From contig NZ_JQNI01000002.1 of assembly GCF_000745175.1 (NCBI RefSeq), positions 1,536,001 through 1,600,000 on the forward strand: 64,000 nt of DNA, given 5' to 3'. This DNA comes from Deinococcus sp. YIM 77859 (GTDB lineage: Bacteria; Deinococcota; Deinococci; Deinococcales; Deinococcaceae). Positions 42,982-61,232 of this stretch are shown here, in pieces. Numbering within the stretch: the stretch's first letter is position 1; the number at the start of each line of letters is the position of its first letter. The notes under the pieces were generated by a model that saw only the letters and a list, made by a program, of their open reading frames with translations, had not been told where the DNA came from and searched no databases. Made by a program: the position numbers and the translations under genes.

Positions 42982-43869
42982 CTAGGCGGGCCGCAGCGTG
43001 AGCAGCGTTATTTCCGGCGGGCACAGCATCCGCAGGGGAAAGCCACTGGTGCCCAGGCCGCGGCTGACGTAGGCGGGTGTCTCATGGGCGCCCGTCACCC
43101 AGCCCATCGCGTACCGCTCGCCGTAACGGCTGGGCACGACCGGCGCCCCAAGGAGGGGGACTCGGATCTGCCCGCCGTGGGTATGGCCGCACAGAACGAG
43201 GCCTACCCGGCTCGGCAGCTCCGGCAACAGATCTGGATTGTGGCTGAGAAGCAGCGTAGCCTGCTCGGTTCTGGCGCCCGCGAGGGCGGCGCGGGGATCG
43301 GGCTGACCGTACCAGAAGTCGTCCACGCCGCCCAGGTACAGGTCTTCTCGCAGGGCGCGGTCCTCATCGCGCAGGAGGGTTACCCCCACCTGGGCAAACG
43401 CCGCCCGCAGCTCTTCTCGCCGCGCCTCCCAGCCGGCTGCCGCTTGGCCCAGCCCCGAGCGGTCATACCGCCCAAAGCTGCCGTAATCGTGATTGCCCCA
43501 CACGCCGTAGACGCCCAGCGGCGCACGCAACCGAGCGAGTTCGCGGAGCAGGGGCGCGGGATCAGCGTCCTTGCGCGTGTCCAGCAGGTCGCCCCCCAGC
43601 AACACCACGTCGGGGCGCTCAGCGTTCGCGGCCTCCACCCAGGCGCGGACGCTTCCCGCAAAGACATACAGGCCGTAGTGCAGGTCCGTCAGGAAAGCGG
43701 CACGCAGGGGCGCGCGCAGGCCAGGCAGGGTGGTCTGCGCGCGCGTCACGCCGAAGCGGTACGCCTGAGCCACGCCCGTTCCGCCCAGAACCCCGGCCGC
43801 CAAGCCGCCCCCCAGCAGGGCGCGCAGCATGCGGCGGCGGGTCAGGCGAGGCGAGGCGGAGTCCGGCAT
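42982..43869 (-). CDS. Exported metallophosphoesterase with twin-arginine signal
   Basis: Calcineurin-like phosphoesterase of 295 aa. Twin-arginine signal [22 protein letters not shown] at the N-terminus. Dinuclear metal motifs: LTDLHYGL (DxH), [11 protein letters not shown] (GDxxD), YGVWGNHDY (GNHD) and [11 protein letters not shown] (GHTH). Resembles YaeI-type envelope enzymes; substrate unknown. ATG at 43869 has TACCCT with a 6-nt spacer. Longer in-frame extension covers the divergent gene and is rejected. Leaves a 264-base gap before gltB with a GAACAGG/CCTGTTC hairpin at 42910-42927. Confidence 0.9.
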   Translation of the reverse strand: MPDSASPRLTRRRMLRALLGGGLAAGVLGGTGVAQAYRFGVTRAQTTLPGLRAPLRAAFLTDLHYGLYVFAGSVRAWVEAANAERPDVVLLGGDLLDTRKDADPAPLLRELARLRAPLGVYGVWGNHDYGSFGRYDRSGLGQAAAGWEARREELRAAFAQVGVTLLRDEDRALREDLYLGGVDDFWYGQPDPRAALAGARTEQATLLLSHNPDLLPELPSRVGLVLCGHTHGGQIRVPLLGAPVVPSRYGERYAMGWVTGAHETPAYVSRGLGTSGFPLRMLCPPEITLLTLRPA

Positions 43870-43875
43870 GGGGGC

Positions 43876-43881
43876 AGGGTA
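43876..43881 (-). promoter_or_regulatory. Leaderless-type -10 hexamer (TACCCT) for the exported phosphoesterase
   Basis: TACCCT, 6-nt spacer, ATG at 43869. Confidence 0.65.
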
Positions 43882-43968
43882 GCGCGTGGGGATGAAGGGT
43901 CCATCCGCCGAAAGACGCACCCGTTCGCTGTTTCTTGGCCTTCTGCTCAGGGGCGGAGCCGGGCGGGC

Positions 43969-43974
43969 TACACT
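43969..43974 (+). promoter_or_regulatory. Leaderless-type -10 hexamer (TACACT) for the DUF3006 operon
   Basis: TACACT, 6-nt spacer, ATG at 43981. It would drive the DUF3006 - phosphatase - CHAD - CDF run. Confidence 0.65.
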
Positions 43975-43980
43975 GCCCCC

Positions 43981-44238
<258 letters not shown>

Positions 44239-44239
44239 C

Positions 44240-45804
<1,565 letters not shown>

Positions 45805-45809
45805 CCGCT

Positions 45810-46700
<891 letters not shown>

Positions 46701-46744
46701 GGCGGGCGAAGGGCCCGGCGCGCCCTGCTGCCCCACAACCCCCG

Positions 46745-47401
46745 CTAAGCTCGTTCCCCAGCCGGGCCTTCCTCCTCCAGTCGCGCCAGATCGCCTGGGG
46801 TATCCACATCCGCCAGCAGTGGGGCGGGAAGACGCACCCGGACCGCCTGCCCCGCCCACTGCCGCAGCAGCAGACGCGGCCCGTGGTCAGCGTCGGGAAG
46901 CTCCCGCAGGGCCGCCAGCAGGTCCGCGCGAAAGAGGTGCGGCGGCGCGAGCACCGCGTCTCCCCCCGGCTCACCGTATTCGGCCAGCACCAGCGGAGCG
47001 CCCGTCTCCCGGAAGGCGGCGAGCAGGCGAGCATGCGCCTCGCCGGTCAGCCGGGGCATGTCGGCAAGCGCGAAGTGCGCCCCGGCCACCCCAGCGGGCA
47101 GGGCAGCCACGGCGGCGCGAAAGGAGCCCGCCATTCCCCGCTCCGGCTCGGGGTTGACGGCAAAGGCAAAGGGCAGGTCGGCCAGGGCCGCCCGCACCCT
47201 CTCCCCTACCTCGCCCGGGGGGACGACCGCCAACAGGTGGGAGAGTCCACCCGCCGCCAAAGCCCGCGCCGCATGCCGCACGAGAGGTTCTCCCCACAGA
47301 GCCGCCAGCTGCTTGGGGTGGCCGAGGCGGGTGCTGCGCCCGGCGGCGAGCAGCACACCCGCCACCGCCGCCAAGGAAGGCGGTCCAGAAGGGTGGGGCA
47401 T
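46745..47401 (-). CDS. mocA: MocA-like molybdenum cofactor cytidylyltransferase
   Basis: 218 aa nucleotidyltransferase: LLAAGRSTRLGHPKQL glycosyltransferase A-type loop, then FALADMPRLTGEA with the metal Asp. Would attach CMP to molybdopterin for xanthine dehydrogenase or CO dehydrogenase-type enzymes. ATG at 47401 has TAGACT with a 6-nt spacer. It is divergent from the coxG-like gene, and the pair supports molybdenum-hydroxylase maturation. Confidence 0.85.
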   Translation of the reverse strand: MPHPSGPPSLAAVAGVLLAAGRSTRLGHPKQLAALWGEPLVRHAARALAAGGLSHLLAVVPPGEVGERVRAALADLPFAFAVNPEPERGMAGSFRAAVAALPAGVAGAHFALADMPRLTGEAHARLLAAFRETGAPLVLAEYGEPGGDAVLAPPHLFRADLLAALRELPDADHGPRLLLRQWAGQAVRVRLPAPLLADVDTPGDLARLEEEGPAGERA

Positions 47402-47407
47402 GGTTGC

Positions 47408-47413
47408 AGTCTA
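47408..47413 (-). promoter_or_regulatory. Leaderless-type -10 hexamer (TAGACT) for mocA
   Basis: TAGACT, 6-nt spacer, ATG at 47401. Confidence 0.6.
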
Positions 47414-47491
47414 CTTCTGCCGGGCACACCGCTCACGGGCTGGGGCAGAATGGGGGAAGTCAGACCACCCGGCTTCTTTCGGAGGTGCCCC

Positions 47492-47956
47492 ATGAAACTC
47501 AGTTACAGCGGTCAGGAACAGGTCAAGGCTCCCCCGGCGGCGGTGTGGGCCTTTGTGCAGGACCCGGAGCGGGTGGCCCGCTGCCTGCCGGACGTGCAGG
47601 AGGTGGTGGTTCACGGTGAGAACCGCCTGGACGCGACCGTGCAGGTGGGCGTGGGGATGGTGCGGGGCAAGTTCAAGTTCAACATCGAGGTGCAGCCTGA
47701 CCCGGCGGCGAACCGCGTGAACGTGAAGGTGCAGGGGGGCGGCCTCGGGAGCGTGGTGGACCTCACGGCAGGGGCAGACATCGTCGACAACGGGGACGGC
47801 ACGACCACGCTGAACTGGACGGGAGACGCGACCATGCGGGGGCCGGTGGCAACCGTGGGCGGGCGGGTGCTGGACGCACAGGCCCAAAAGCTGATCCGGC
47901 AGACCTTCCAGAACCTGAGCACGCAGGTGGGGGCCAGCGCCGGAACGCTGGCGTGA
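47492..47956 (+). CDS. coxG: CoxG-like SRPBCC protein
   Basis: 154-aa START/SRPBCC-fold protein: MKLSYSGQEQVKAPPAAVWAFVQDPERVARCLPDVQEV, then TLNWTGDATMRGPVATVG. Orthologues accompany CO dehydrogenase-type molybdenum hydroxylases, where CoxG aids membrane association. Ribosome site GGAGGT. First gene of a three-gene run with the AAA and VWA proteins. Confidence 0.85.
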   Translation: MKLSYSGQEQVKAPPAAVWAFVQDPERVARCLPDVQEVVVHGENRLDATVQVGVGMVRGKFKFNIEVQPDPAANRVNVKVQGGGLGSVVDLTAGADIVDNGDGTTTLNWTGDATMRGPVATVGGRVLDAQAQKLIRQTFQNLSTQVGASAGTLA

Positions 47957-47960
47957 GGCC

Positions 47961-48835
<875 letters not shown>

Positions 48836-48839
<4 letters not shown>

Positions 48840-50053
48840 CCGGTTCCCTCCCCGCTCGCCTCAGCGCGCAGGTGAGCGCTTTCGCCGGGCGGCTGCGGGA
48901 CGAGCACGGCTTCCTCATCGGGCCGGGCGAGGTGGCCGACGCCCTGCGGGCGGTGGCGGCCGTGAACGTGCTGCACGTGACCGAGGTGCGTGACGCGCTG
49001 CGGGCTGTCCTCACGAGCACGCCGGAGCAGGCACGGATGTTCGACGCGGCGTTCGACGCCTTTTTCCGCTCGCCAGTAGGGCGGCCGCCGGCCCTTGCTC
49101 CGCCACCCGCGCGACCCGCCGCAGGAACACCGCGCCCGCCTCCACGGGCAACGGGAAGGGAGACAGGTCAGCTCCTGACGCCTTCAGCGGACCCGGGCGA
49201 GGAAGACGGCCCGGCTCCGGAGCTGCCGAGCGGAAAGGCACTGGAGCCGCAGCCTGCTGGGAGCGAGGGGCCCGCTGCCCCTTCCCCGCCGCTCCGCGTG
49301 CGCCTGAGCCCCCAGGCCGGTGCCGGCACCCCGGTTCAGGCTGGAGCGGCGGACCTGCCCGAGCTGCTGCGGGCCGCCAGCGCCGTCGCCCGTGCTGCGG
49401 AGCTTGGCCGCGAACGCCGGCTCAGACGCCAGCCCCAGGGCCCGAAGCTCGATGCCCGCCGCACCCTGCGCGAGGCCGCCCGCACCGCCGGAGACGCCGC
49501 CGTGCCCCGCTGGCTGGGGCGGCCCCGCCACGCCCCGCGTTTTCTGCTCGTGCTGGACGGCAGCCGCAGTATGGGCCGCTCGGCAGCGCAGCTGCTGCGC
49601 TTTGCCTTTGCCCTCCAGCTGCGCGCCCGCCGGGTGGAGGTCTACGCCTTTAGCACAGGCCTGACTCGCCTCACGCCGCAGCTGCGTTGCCTTTCCCCCG
49701 CTCAGCCCCTCACCCTGCCCGACCTCGGCGAGGCGTGGGGAGGTGGCACTCGCATCGGCGAGAACCTGCTGCGCCTCGCCCGCGAGGAACGGGACCGCGT
49801 CCACCGAAATACGGTGGTCCTCATCCTGAGTGACGGCCTCGACACCGGCGACCCCGACGTGCTCGCCCGCGCCCTGCGTGACCTGCGAGCCCGCGCGGGC
49901 CGCCTGATCTGGCTCTCGCCGCTTGCCGCCACCCCGGGCTATCAGCCGGTGCAGCGGGCGGTGCAGGCGGCTCTTCCTCACCTGCATGCCTTTCTTCCCG
50001 CAGGGGACGTCGCTGACCTCTACGGCTTGGCCCGCCTGCTCCGGAGCACCTAG
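48836..50053 (+). CDS. coxE: VWA-domain protein (CoxE-like)
   Basis: 405 aa. Residues 1-100 hold a helical region ([34 protein letters not shown]), then a Pro-rich linker (about 80-170), then the VWA domain with metal motif LDGSRSM and [11 protein letters not shown]. Partner of the adjacent AAA+ protein, with coupled translation. The structural subunits (coxS, M, L) are not within the window. Confidence 0.85.
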
Positions 50054-50466
50054 CCTCCCGCCAGCGCCGCCTCCAGCGCGTTCCAGGCGAGAAGCGCGCA
50101 GCGGCGCCGCGCGTGCAGGCGGCTTACACCAGCAAAGGCCACCAGGTCGCCTAACGCCGGATCGGGCGGAGCCTCGCCCATCACCATCGCACGGTACCGG
50201 GCCGCGAGGTCACGGACCTCCGCGAGGGACCGCCCGGCAAGCACCTGCGTCATCAGGCTGGCGCTCGCCTGGCTGATGACGCAGCCACGCCCGGTAAAGC
50301 GCAGCTCGGCCAGCCGTTCTTCCTCCACACGCACCCAGACGGTCACCTGATCACCGCAGCCGGGGTTGTCGCGCGCGGCGTGGCGAGCACCCGCGAGTTC
50401 TCCCCTGCCGCGCGGGTGCTCGCCGTGGTCACTGATGATCTGGCGGGCGAGGGCTTCGGGAAGCAC
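50050..50466 (-). CDS. sufU: SufU-type iron-sulfur scaffold protein
   Basis: 138 aa. Cluster or zinc ligands appear as [25 protein letters not shown] and RRRCALLAW, the SufU arrangement of Cys and Asp residues. It accepts sulfur from SufS during Fe-S cluster building. Stop overlaps the convergent VWA gene stop. GTG start at 50466 is 3 bases after the M20 hydrolase stop, an unusual partner for sufU. Confidence 0.9.
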   Translation of the reverse strand: MLPEALARQIISDHGEHPRGRGELAGARHAARDNPGCGDQVTVWVRVEEERLAELRFTGRGCVISQASASLMTQVLAGRSLAEVRDLAARYRAMVMGEAPPDPALGDLVAFAGVSRLHARRRCALLAWNALEAALAGG

Positions 50467-50469
50467 GGC

Positions 50470-51645
<1,176 letters not shown>

Positions 51646-51651
51646 GCCCCC

Positions 51652-51657
51652 AGTGTA
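51652..51657 (-). promoter_or_regulatory. Leaderless-type -10 hexamer (TACACT) for the M20 gene
   Basis: TACACT, 6-nt spacer, ATG at 51645. Confidence 0.65.
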
Positions 51658-51715
51658 GGGCCGCAGGACCGCAGCTGCGTGACCAGCTCGGTCCCGGTCT
51701 CCGTCACACTGAGGC

Positions 51716-51964
51716 ATGCCGGACGCTCGCTCGCAAGTCGCCGCCGACGCCCTTCACGCCGCCCAGGAACTGGAGGTGGCCGCCGCCCACCTCCGCACCG
51801 CCGCGCGGCACGTGCAGCAGGGAGAAGTGCCCCGCTACGCCGCCCACCTGCTCGCCGCACACGGGCACCTGCTGGGCGTGCAGAGCAAGCTGAATGCCCT
51901 GGCCCTCCTGCACGCCGCCCGGAGTGTGCCTCAGCCGAGGAGCGGTGAGGATGAACCCAGCTAG
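51716..51964 (+). CDS. Small hypothetical helical protein, 82 aa
   Basis: Not recognised. Ala/His/Leu-rich helical repeats (ALHAAQELEVAAAHLRTAARHVQQGEV and AHLLAAHGHLLGVQSKLNALALLHAA). Codons end mainly in G or C as in real genes here. Start overlaps the promoter area of the divergent M20 gene, 70 bases apart. No cysteines or transmembrane segments. Confidence 0.6.
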   Translation: MPDARSQVAADALHAAQELEVAAAHLRTAARHVQQGEVPRYAAHLLAAHGHLLGVQSKLNALALLHAARSVPQPRSGEDEPS

Positions 51965-52006
51965 CTGCCCTGCAACCTTTCTGCCTGCAGGGCCGTAGAG
52001 GAAGTT

Positions 52007-52204
52007 ATGAAAAAGACCCGCAGCAAGGCCAACAAGTGGCTGGTCTACGCGCCCATCGCCCTGGAAGTGCTCCGCCTGCTTCGCCGCAACCAGCAGGCCA
52101 AGCGCGGCAAGTATGCCCGGCTTCGCAAGCGGGACCGCGCCCTTGATTTTCTGCTGGGGCAGGCCGAACGTCGGCTGGGCAAGCGCCGAAGCCGCTGGTT
52201 CTGA
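52007..52204 (+). CDS. Small basic protein, 65 aa
   Basis: Strongly basic, 65 aa, beginning MKKTRSKANKWLVYAPIALEVLRLLRRNQQAKRG and ending RRLGKRRSRWF. It has one possible membrane-proximal hydrophobic segment (WLVYAPIALEVLRLL). GAGGAAG precedes the ATG. Function unknown. Confidence 0.65.
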   Translation: MKKTRSKANKWLVYAPIALEVLRLLRRNQQAKRGKYARLRKRDRALDFLLGQAERRLGKRRSRWF

Positions 52205-52220
52205 AGGCTCTTTCCCCAAG

Positions 52221-52247
52221 CCGCCCCGGTTCTTGCCGCCGGGGTGG
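52221..52247 (+). terminator. Hairpin after the small basic protein gene
   Basis: CCGCCCCGG (52221-52229) pairs with CCGGGGTGG (52239-52247) with one G-T pair. No T tract follows, so termination is uncertain. Confidence 0.35.
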
Positions 52248-52312
52248 CACGCTGCTGGGATCCGCCGCCCGAAAGTTGCCTGAACCGTACAGTTCTCCCC
52301 GCCACCCGCCTC

Positions 52313-52318
52313 TAGAGT
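52313..52318 (+). promoter_or_regulatory. Leaderless-type -10 hexamer (TAGAGT), 8-nt spacer
   Basis: TAGAGT lies 8 nt before the ATG at 52327. It is the only near-leaderless promoter in the window with this spacing. Confidence 0.45.
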
Positions 52319-52326
52319 CGGGCCGT

Positions 52327-53532
52327 ATGGAGTTGCGTAGCGGCACGGCGTTTTGGCCCCTTAAGAACGGTCTCCTTTACACCTATCCGCCCTTAGGGCA
52401 AAACGAGCGGGCCGACGTGCTGGTGATTGGAGCGGGGATCACGGGTGCGCTGGTGGCCGACGCTCTGACCGAGGCGGGACTGGACGTGGTGGTGCTTGAC
52501 CGCCGGGACGCCGGATTCGGCAGCACGAGTGCCAGCACAGCTCTCCTCCAGTACGAGATCGACACGAACCTGGTGGACCTGACCCGGATGATCGGCCAGC
52601 GGGATGCCGAGCGGGCCTACCTGCTGTGCCGCGACGCCATCGACCGGCTGGAGGCGCTTACCCGAACGCTTCCGGACAACTGCGGGTTTCAGCGGCCGGG
52701 CAGCCTGTACTACGCCTCCCGTTCGCGTGACAGCCGTCTGCTGCAGGCCGAGTACGCCGCCCGCACCCGCGCCGGACTCCAGGTCGAATTCCTGAGCGGG
52801 CCGGAGGTACAGGAGCGCTTCGGCCTGCGAGCACCAGCCGCCCTCTTCAGCCCCGCCGGCGCGCAGCTTGACCCCTACCGCCTCACCCAGCACCTGCTGC
52901 AGCGGGTGCAGGCGCGGGGCGCACGGGTCTACGACCGCACCGAGGTCACTGAGCTGGAGGCCACCCAGAACGGGTACGTGGCGCACACCGCCCGCGCAGC
53001 CCGCGTGCAGGCGCGGCGTGTGGTGGTGGCCGCCGGCTACGAGGCCGAGCGCTTTGCCGGCCAGCGCCTGGCGCGGCTCAAGAACACCTACGCCCTGGTG
53101 ACCGAACCCCTGCCGGAAGCGCAGAAGCCCTGGCCGACCAGCTGCCTGATCTGGGAGACGGCCCGGCCCTACCTGTATGCCCGCACAACCGCCGAAGGCC
53201 GCATTCTCATTGGAGGAGAGGACGACGACCACCACAGCCCGGCGCGGCGTGACCGCAGGCTTCCTGCCAAACAGCGCCGGCTGGAACGGCGGCTCGAAAA
53301 GCTGCTCCCGGGGCTCAAGACAGAGGTTGCCTTTGCCTGGGCCGGAACCTTTGGCGAGACGCCGGACGGCCTGGCCTTTATTGGACCGCAGCCGGGGAAT
53401 CCCTGCCTGCTGTTTGCCCTGGGCTACGGGGGCAACGGGATCACCTACAGCGTTCAGGCGGCGCGCCTGCTGACGGATCACCTCCTGGGGCGGCCCGCGC
53501 CGGATCTGCGGCTTTTTCGTCTCGACCGCTGA
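52327..53532 (+). CDS. FAD-dependent oxidoreductase (DAO / glycine oxidase-like)
   Basis: 401 aa. N-terminal Rossmann fold VLVIGAGITGALVADALTEAGLDVVVLDRR binds FAD; the C-terminal part ends TPDGLAFIGPQPGNPCLLFALGYGGNGITYS, typical of the D-amino-acid oxidase family (sarcosine/glycine oxidase type). Substrate unknown; no linked pathway gene. Confidence 0.88.
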   Translation: MELRSGTAFWPLKNGLLYTYPPLGQNERADVLVIGAGITGALVADALTEAGLDVVVLDRRDAGFGSTSASTALLQYEIDTNLVDLTRMIGQRDAERAYLLCRDAIDRLEALTRTLPDNCGFQRPGSLYYASRSRDSRLLQAEYAARTRAGLQVEFLSGPEVQERFGLRAPAALFSPAGAQLDPYRLTQHLLQRVQARGARVYDRTEVTELEATQNGYVAHTARAARVQARRVVVAAGYEAERFAGQRLARLKNTYALVTEPLPEAQKPWPTSCLIWETARPYLYARTTAEGRILIGGEDDDHHSPARRDRRLPAKQRRLERRLEKLLPGLKTEVAFAWAGTFGETPDGLAFIGPQPGNPCLLFALGYGGNGITYSVQAARLLTDHLLGRPAPDLRLFRLDR

Positions 53533-53590
53533 ACCCACTCCGGTGCGCCACGCTCAAGGCCCGCTCAAGCCGCGAGGCGGCGCTCTCATC

Positions 53591-53619
53591 TGGACGAACA
53601 AAGTCATAATGATTATGAT
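53591..53619 (+). promoter_or_regulatory. katA promoter with overlapping Per/Fur-type operator
   Basis: The perfect 7-1-7 palindrome TCATAAT-G-ATTATGA (53604-53618) matches the PerR-box form. A -10 TATGAT at 53614-53619 and a -35-like TGGACG at 53591-53596 have 17-nt spacing, so the operator covers the -10 and the repressor would block polymerase. A PerR-type gene follows the catalase. Confidence 0.75.
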
Positions 53620-53654
53620 TTCTAGGAGCGACTGCGCGTCGGGCGGGTCGCCCA

Positions 53655-53691
53655 GGCGCCCGGTGTCGCGGACGGGGCCAGCTGTTTTTTT
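53655..53691 (+). promoter_or_regulatory. Hairpin and seven-T run in the katA leader (possible attenuator)
   Basis: GGCGCCC (53655-53661, one base bulged) pairs with GGGGCC (53674-53679), with a nested GTC/GAC, and 5 bases later a run of seven T (53685-53691). Placed between the promoter and the katA start. Could terminate part of the transcripts. Confidence 0.3.
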
Positions 53692-53727
53692 GCATGAGGC
53701 GCTCCCGGCAGCCACAAAGGAGAAGGT

Positions 53728-55350
<1,623 letters not shown>

Positions 55351-55365
55351 GCCCCTTCGGTCCGC

Positions 55366-55395
55366 AGTCCGGCTCCCCCCGGGCCGGACTTTTTT
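55366..55395 (+). terminator. Intrinsic terminator after katA
   Basis: AGTCCGGC (55366-55373) pairs with GCCGGACT (55383-55390), then a T run to 55395. It separates katA and perR transcripts. Confidence 0.85.
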
Positions 55396-55453
55396 GATTC
55401 TGTAGGCTTGTCTGCCGGCTCTTCAGCCCCAACAATAGAAAGAGAGAAAGCAA

Positions 55454-55473
55454 GGCTCGGCCGCGGCCGAGCC
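55454..55473 (+). promoter_or_regulatory. 20-bp perfect GC palindrome in the perR leader
   Basis: GGCTCGGCCG/CGGCCGAGCC is a perfect inverted repeat 30 bases before the perR start. It may be a hairpin, operator or both. Confidence 0.4.
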
Positions 55474-55502
55474 GCCCGTGAGGGGGAAGCGCAGGATCAG
55501 GA

Positions 55503-55937
55503 ATGTCAAGCGCCACACAGCAACTTCAGCACCTCCTGGAACACGCCGGGCTGCGGGTCACGCAGCCGAGGTTGCGGCTGCTGGAGTTTTTTGCGCGCAG
55601 CAGCGGTCACTTCACCCCTGAGGAGATCTGGGACCGCCTGCGCGCCTCCGGTCATCCCATCAGCATCGCCACGCTGTACCAGAACCTCAAGACCTTCAGC
55701 GAGCACGGGCTGATCGGAGAGATGATCGGGCAAAACGGGGAGGTGCGCTACGATACCAACCTCGAGCCTCACGCGCATCTGGTCTGCCTGCGCTGCGGCC
55801 GCCTCGCGGACATCACCCTGGAGTTGCCGGACCTGCGGCCCCGCGGTCAGGCACAGGGGTGGTTGGTGGCCCAGACGCGGGTGGATTTGCAGGGTCTATG
55901 CCCAGAATGCCAGGAAGCAGACCTGCCCGCCCCCTAG
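55503..55937 (+). CDS. perR: PerR-type Fur-family metalloregulator
   Basis: 144 aa. N-terminal winged helix (TQPRLRLLEFFARSSGHFTPEEIWDRL, IATLYQNLKTFSEHGLI), then the metal domain with RYDTNLEPHAHLVCLRCGRLADI and the structural Cys4 (CLRC, CPEC). The HxH plus Asp pattern fits PerR peroxide sensing more than iron-sensing Fur. It follows katA, whose promoter has a Per-box. Predicted to derepress katA on peroxide. Confidence 0.9.
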   Translation: MSSATQQLQHLLEHAGLRVTQPRLRLLEFFARSSGHFTPEEIWDRLRASGHPISIATLYQNLKTFSEHGLIGEMIGQNGEVRYDTNLEPHAHLVCLRCGRLADITLELPDLRPRGQAQGWLVAQTRVDLQGLCPECQEADLPAP

Positions 55938-55960
55938 CCGCAGCGCGGGCGAGGGGCAGG
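55922..55960. terminator. Hairpin between convergent perR and folE
   Basis: CCTGCCC (55922-55928) pairs with GGGCAGG (55954-55960), with an inner GCCC/GGGC stem. It covers the perR stop codon. No long T tract. Confidence 0.4.
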
Positions 55961-56001
55961 CCAACTGTTCTGTGATCTCCTCCCTGGAGCTTCTCTCCGG
56001 C

Positions 56002-56613
<612 letters not shown>

Positions 56614-56709
56614 GATGACAGCTCCTTCCCGCGCCGCACGGGACGCGAGTGATTCGGGGCCAGTCTAGAGGGCGGGGGCCGTGAGGAACTGTAGGAGAGC
56701 ACAGACCTC

Positions 56710-57924
<1,215 letters not shown>

Positions 57925-57972
57925 CGAGCCTCCCGCCGCGCGCGCAGACTTGCTCTGTTCCGCCTCGGGGGC

Positions 57973-58010
57973 AAAAAAAAGCACGGCGCGCGGCACCGTG
58001 CCTCAGTGTA
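57973..58010 (-). promoter_or_regulatory. Terminator hairpin overlapping the purA promoter
   Basis: On the minus strand GCACGG (57996-58001) pairs with CCGTGC (57981-57986), followed by eight T (57980-57973): a strong terminator between the E2-like gene and purA. A TACACT (58010-58005) lies 3 bases before the stem. If it is the purA -10, purA RNA would begin inside the stem's first arm and could not form the full hairpin. Confidence 0.55.
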
Positions 58011-58088
58011 CCCCGGCGGGGAATAAGCGCGCCTGGTCCTGTCCAGAGGGCGGCCAGCCGCGCGCTCCTTGAGCTGGCCGCTTCGCGT

Positions 58089-59363
<1,275 letters not shown>

Positions 59364-59382
59364 AGGCGTCAGAGTGACGCCT
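59364..59382. promoter_or_regulatory. 19-bp palindrome AGGCGTCA-GAG-TGACGCCT at the E2-like start
   Basis: Perfect 8-3-8 inverted repeat immediately upstream of the ATG at 59363 and between two divergent genes. Likely operator, or an RNA hairpin shielding the start codon. Confidence 0.5.
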
Positions 59383-59466
59383 CACGCCTGACAGGCTTCT
59401 TTCAAGGGAGACCAAGAAAAACGCTGGGGCACCAGCCGCTCACCCCCGCGCCTCATCCCCAGATGC

Positions 59467-59472
59467 TACTCT
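59467..59472 (+). promoter_or_regulatory. Probable -10 (TACTCT) for the leucine-dehydrogenase-like gene
   Basis: TGCTACTCT is an extended -10-like sequence about 42 bases before the ATG at 59515, giving a short leader that contains GGAGAAAA. Confidence 0.45.
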
Positions 59473-59514
59473 CGGGGCGTTGCTGCGCGGCCGCCGCCGC
59501 GTACCGGAGAAAAG

Positions 59515-61160
<1,646 letters not shown>

Positions 61161-61219
61161 GGGCGGGATGGGAGCCGCCCAGGCGCCCTGACCCTCCCTC
61201 ACCTCCAACTTCTCCCCTC

Positions 61220-61225
61220 TAGGAT
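61220..61225 (+). promoter_or_regulatory. Leaderless-type -10 hexamer (TAGGAT) for the DUF5693 gene
   Basis: TAGGAT, 7-nt spacer, GTG at 61233. It overlaps an in-frame ATG at 61224, so that ATG is not the start. Confidence 0.65.
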
Positions 61226-61232
61226 GTCTCCC

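Noticed and set aside
61224..61226. ATG as the DUF5693 start
   Set aside because: The ATG lies inside the TAGGAT hexamer; GTG at 61233 has the 7-nt spacer.
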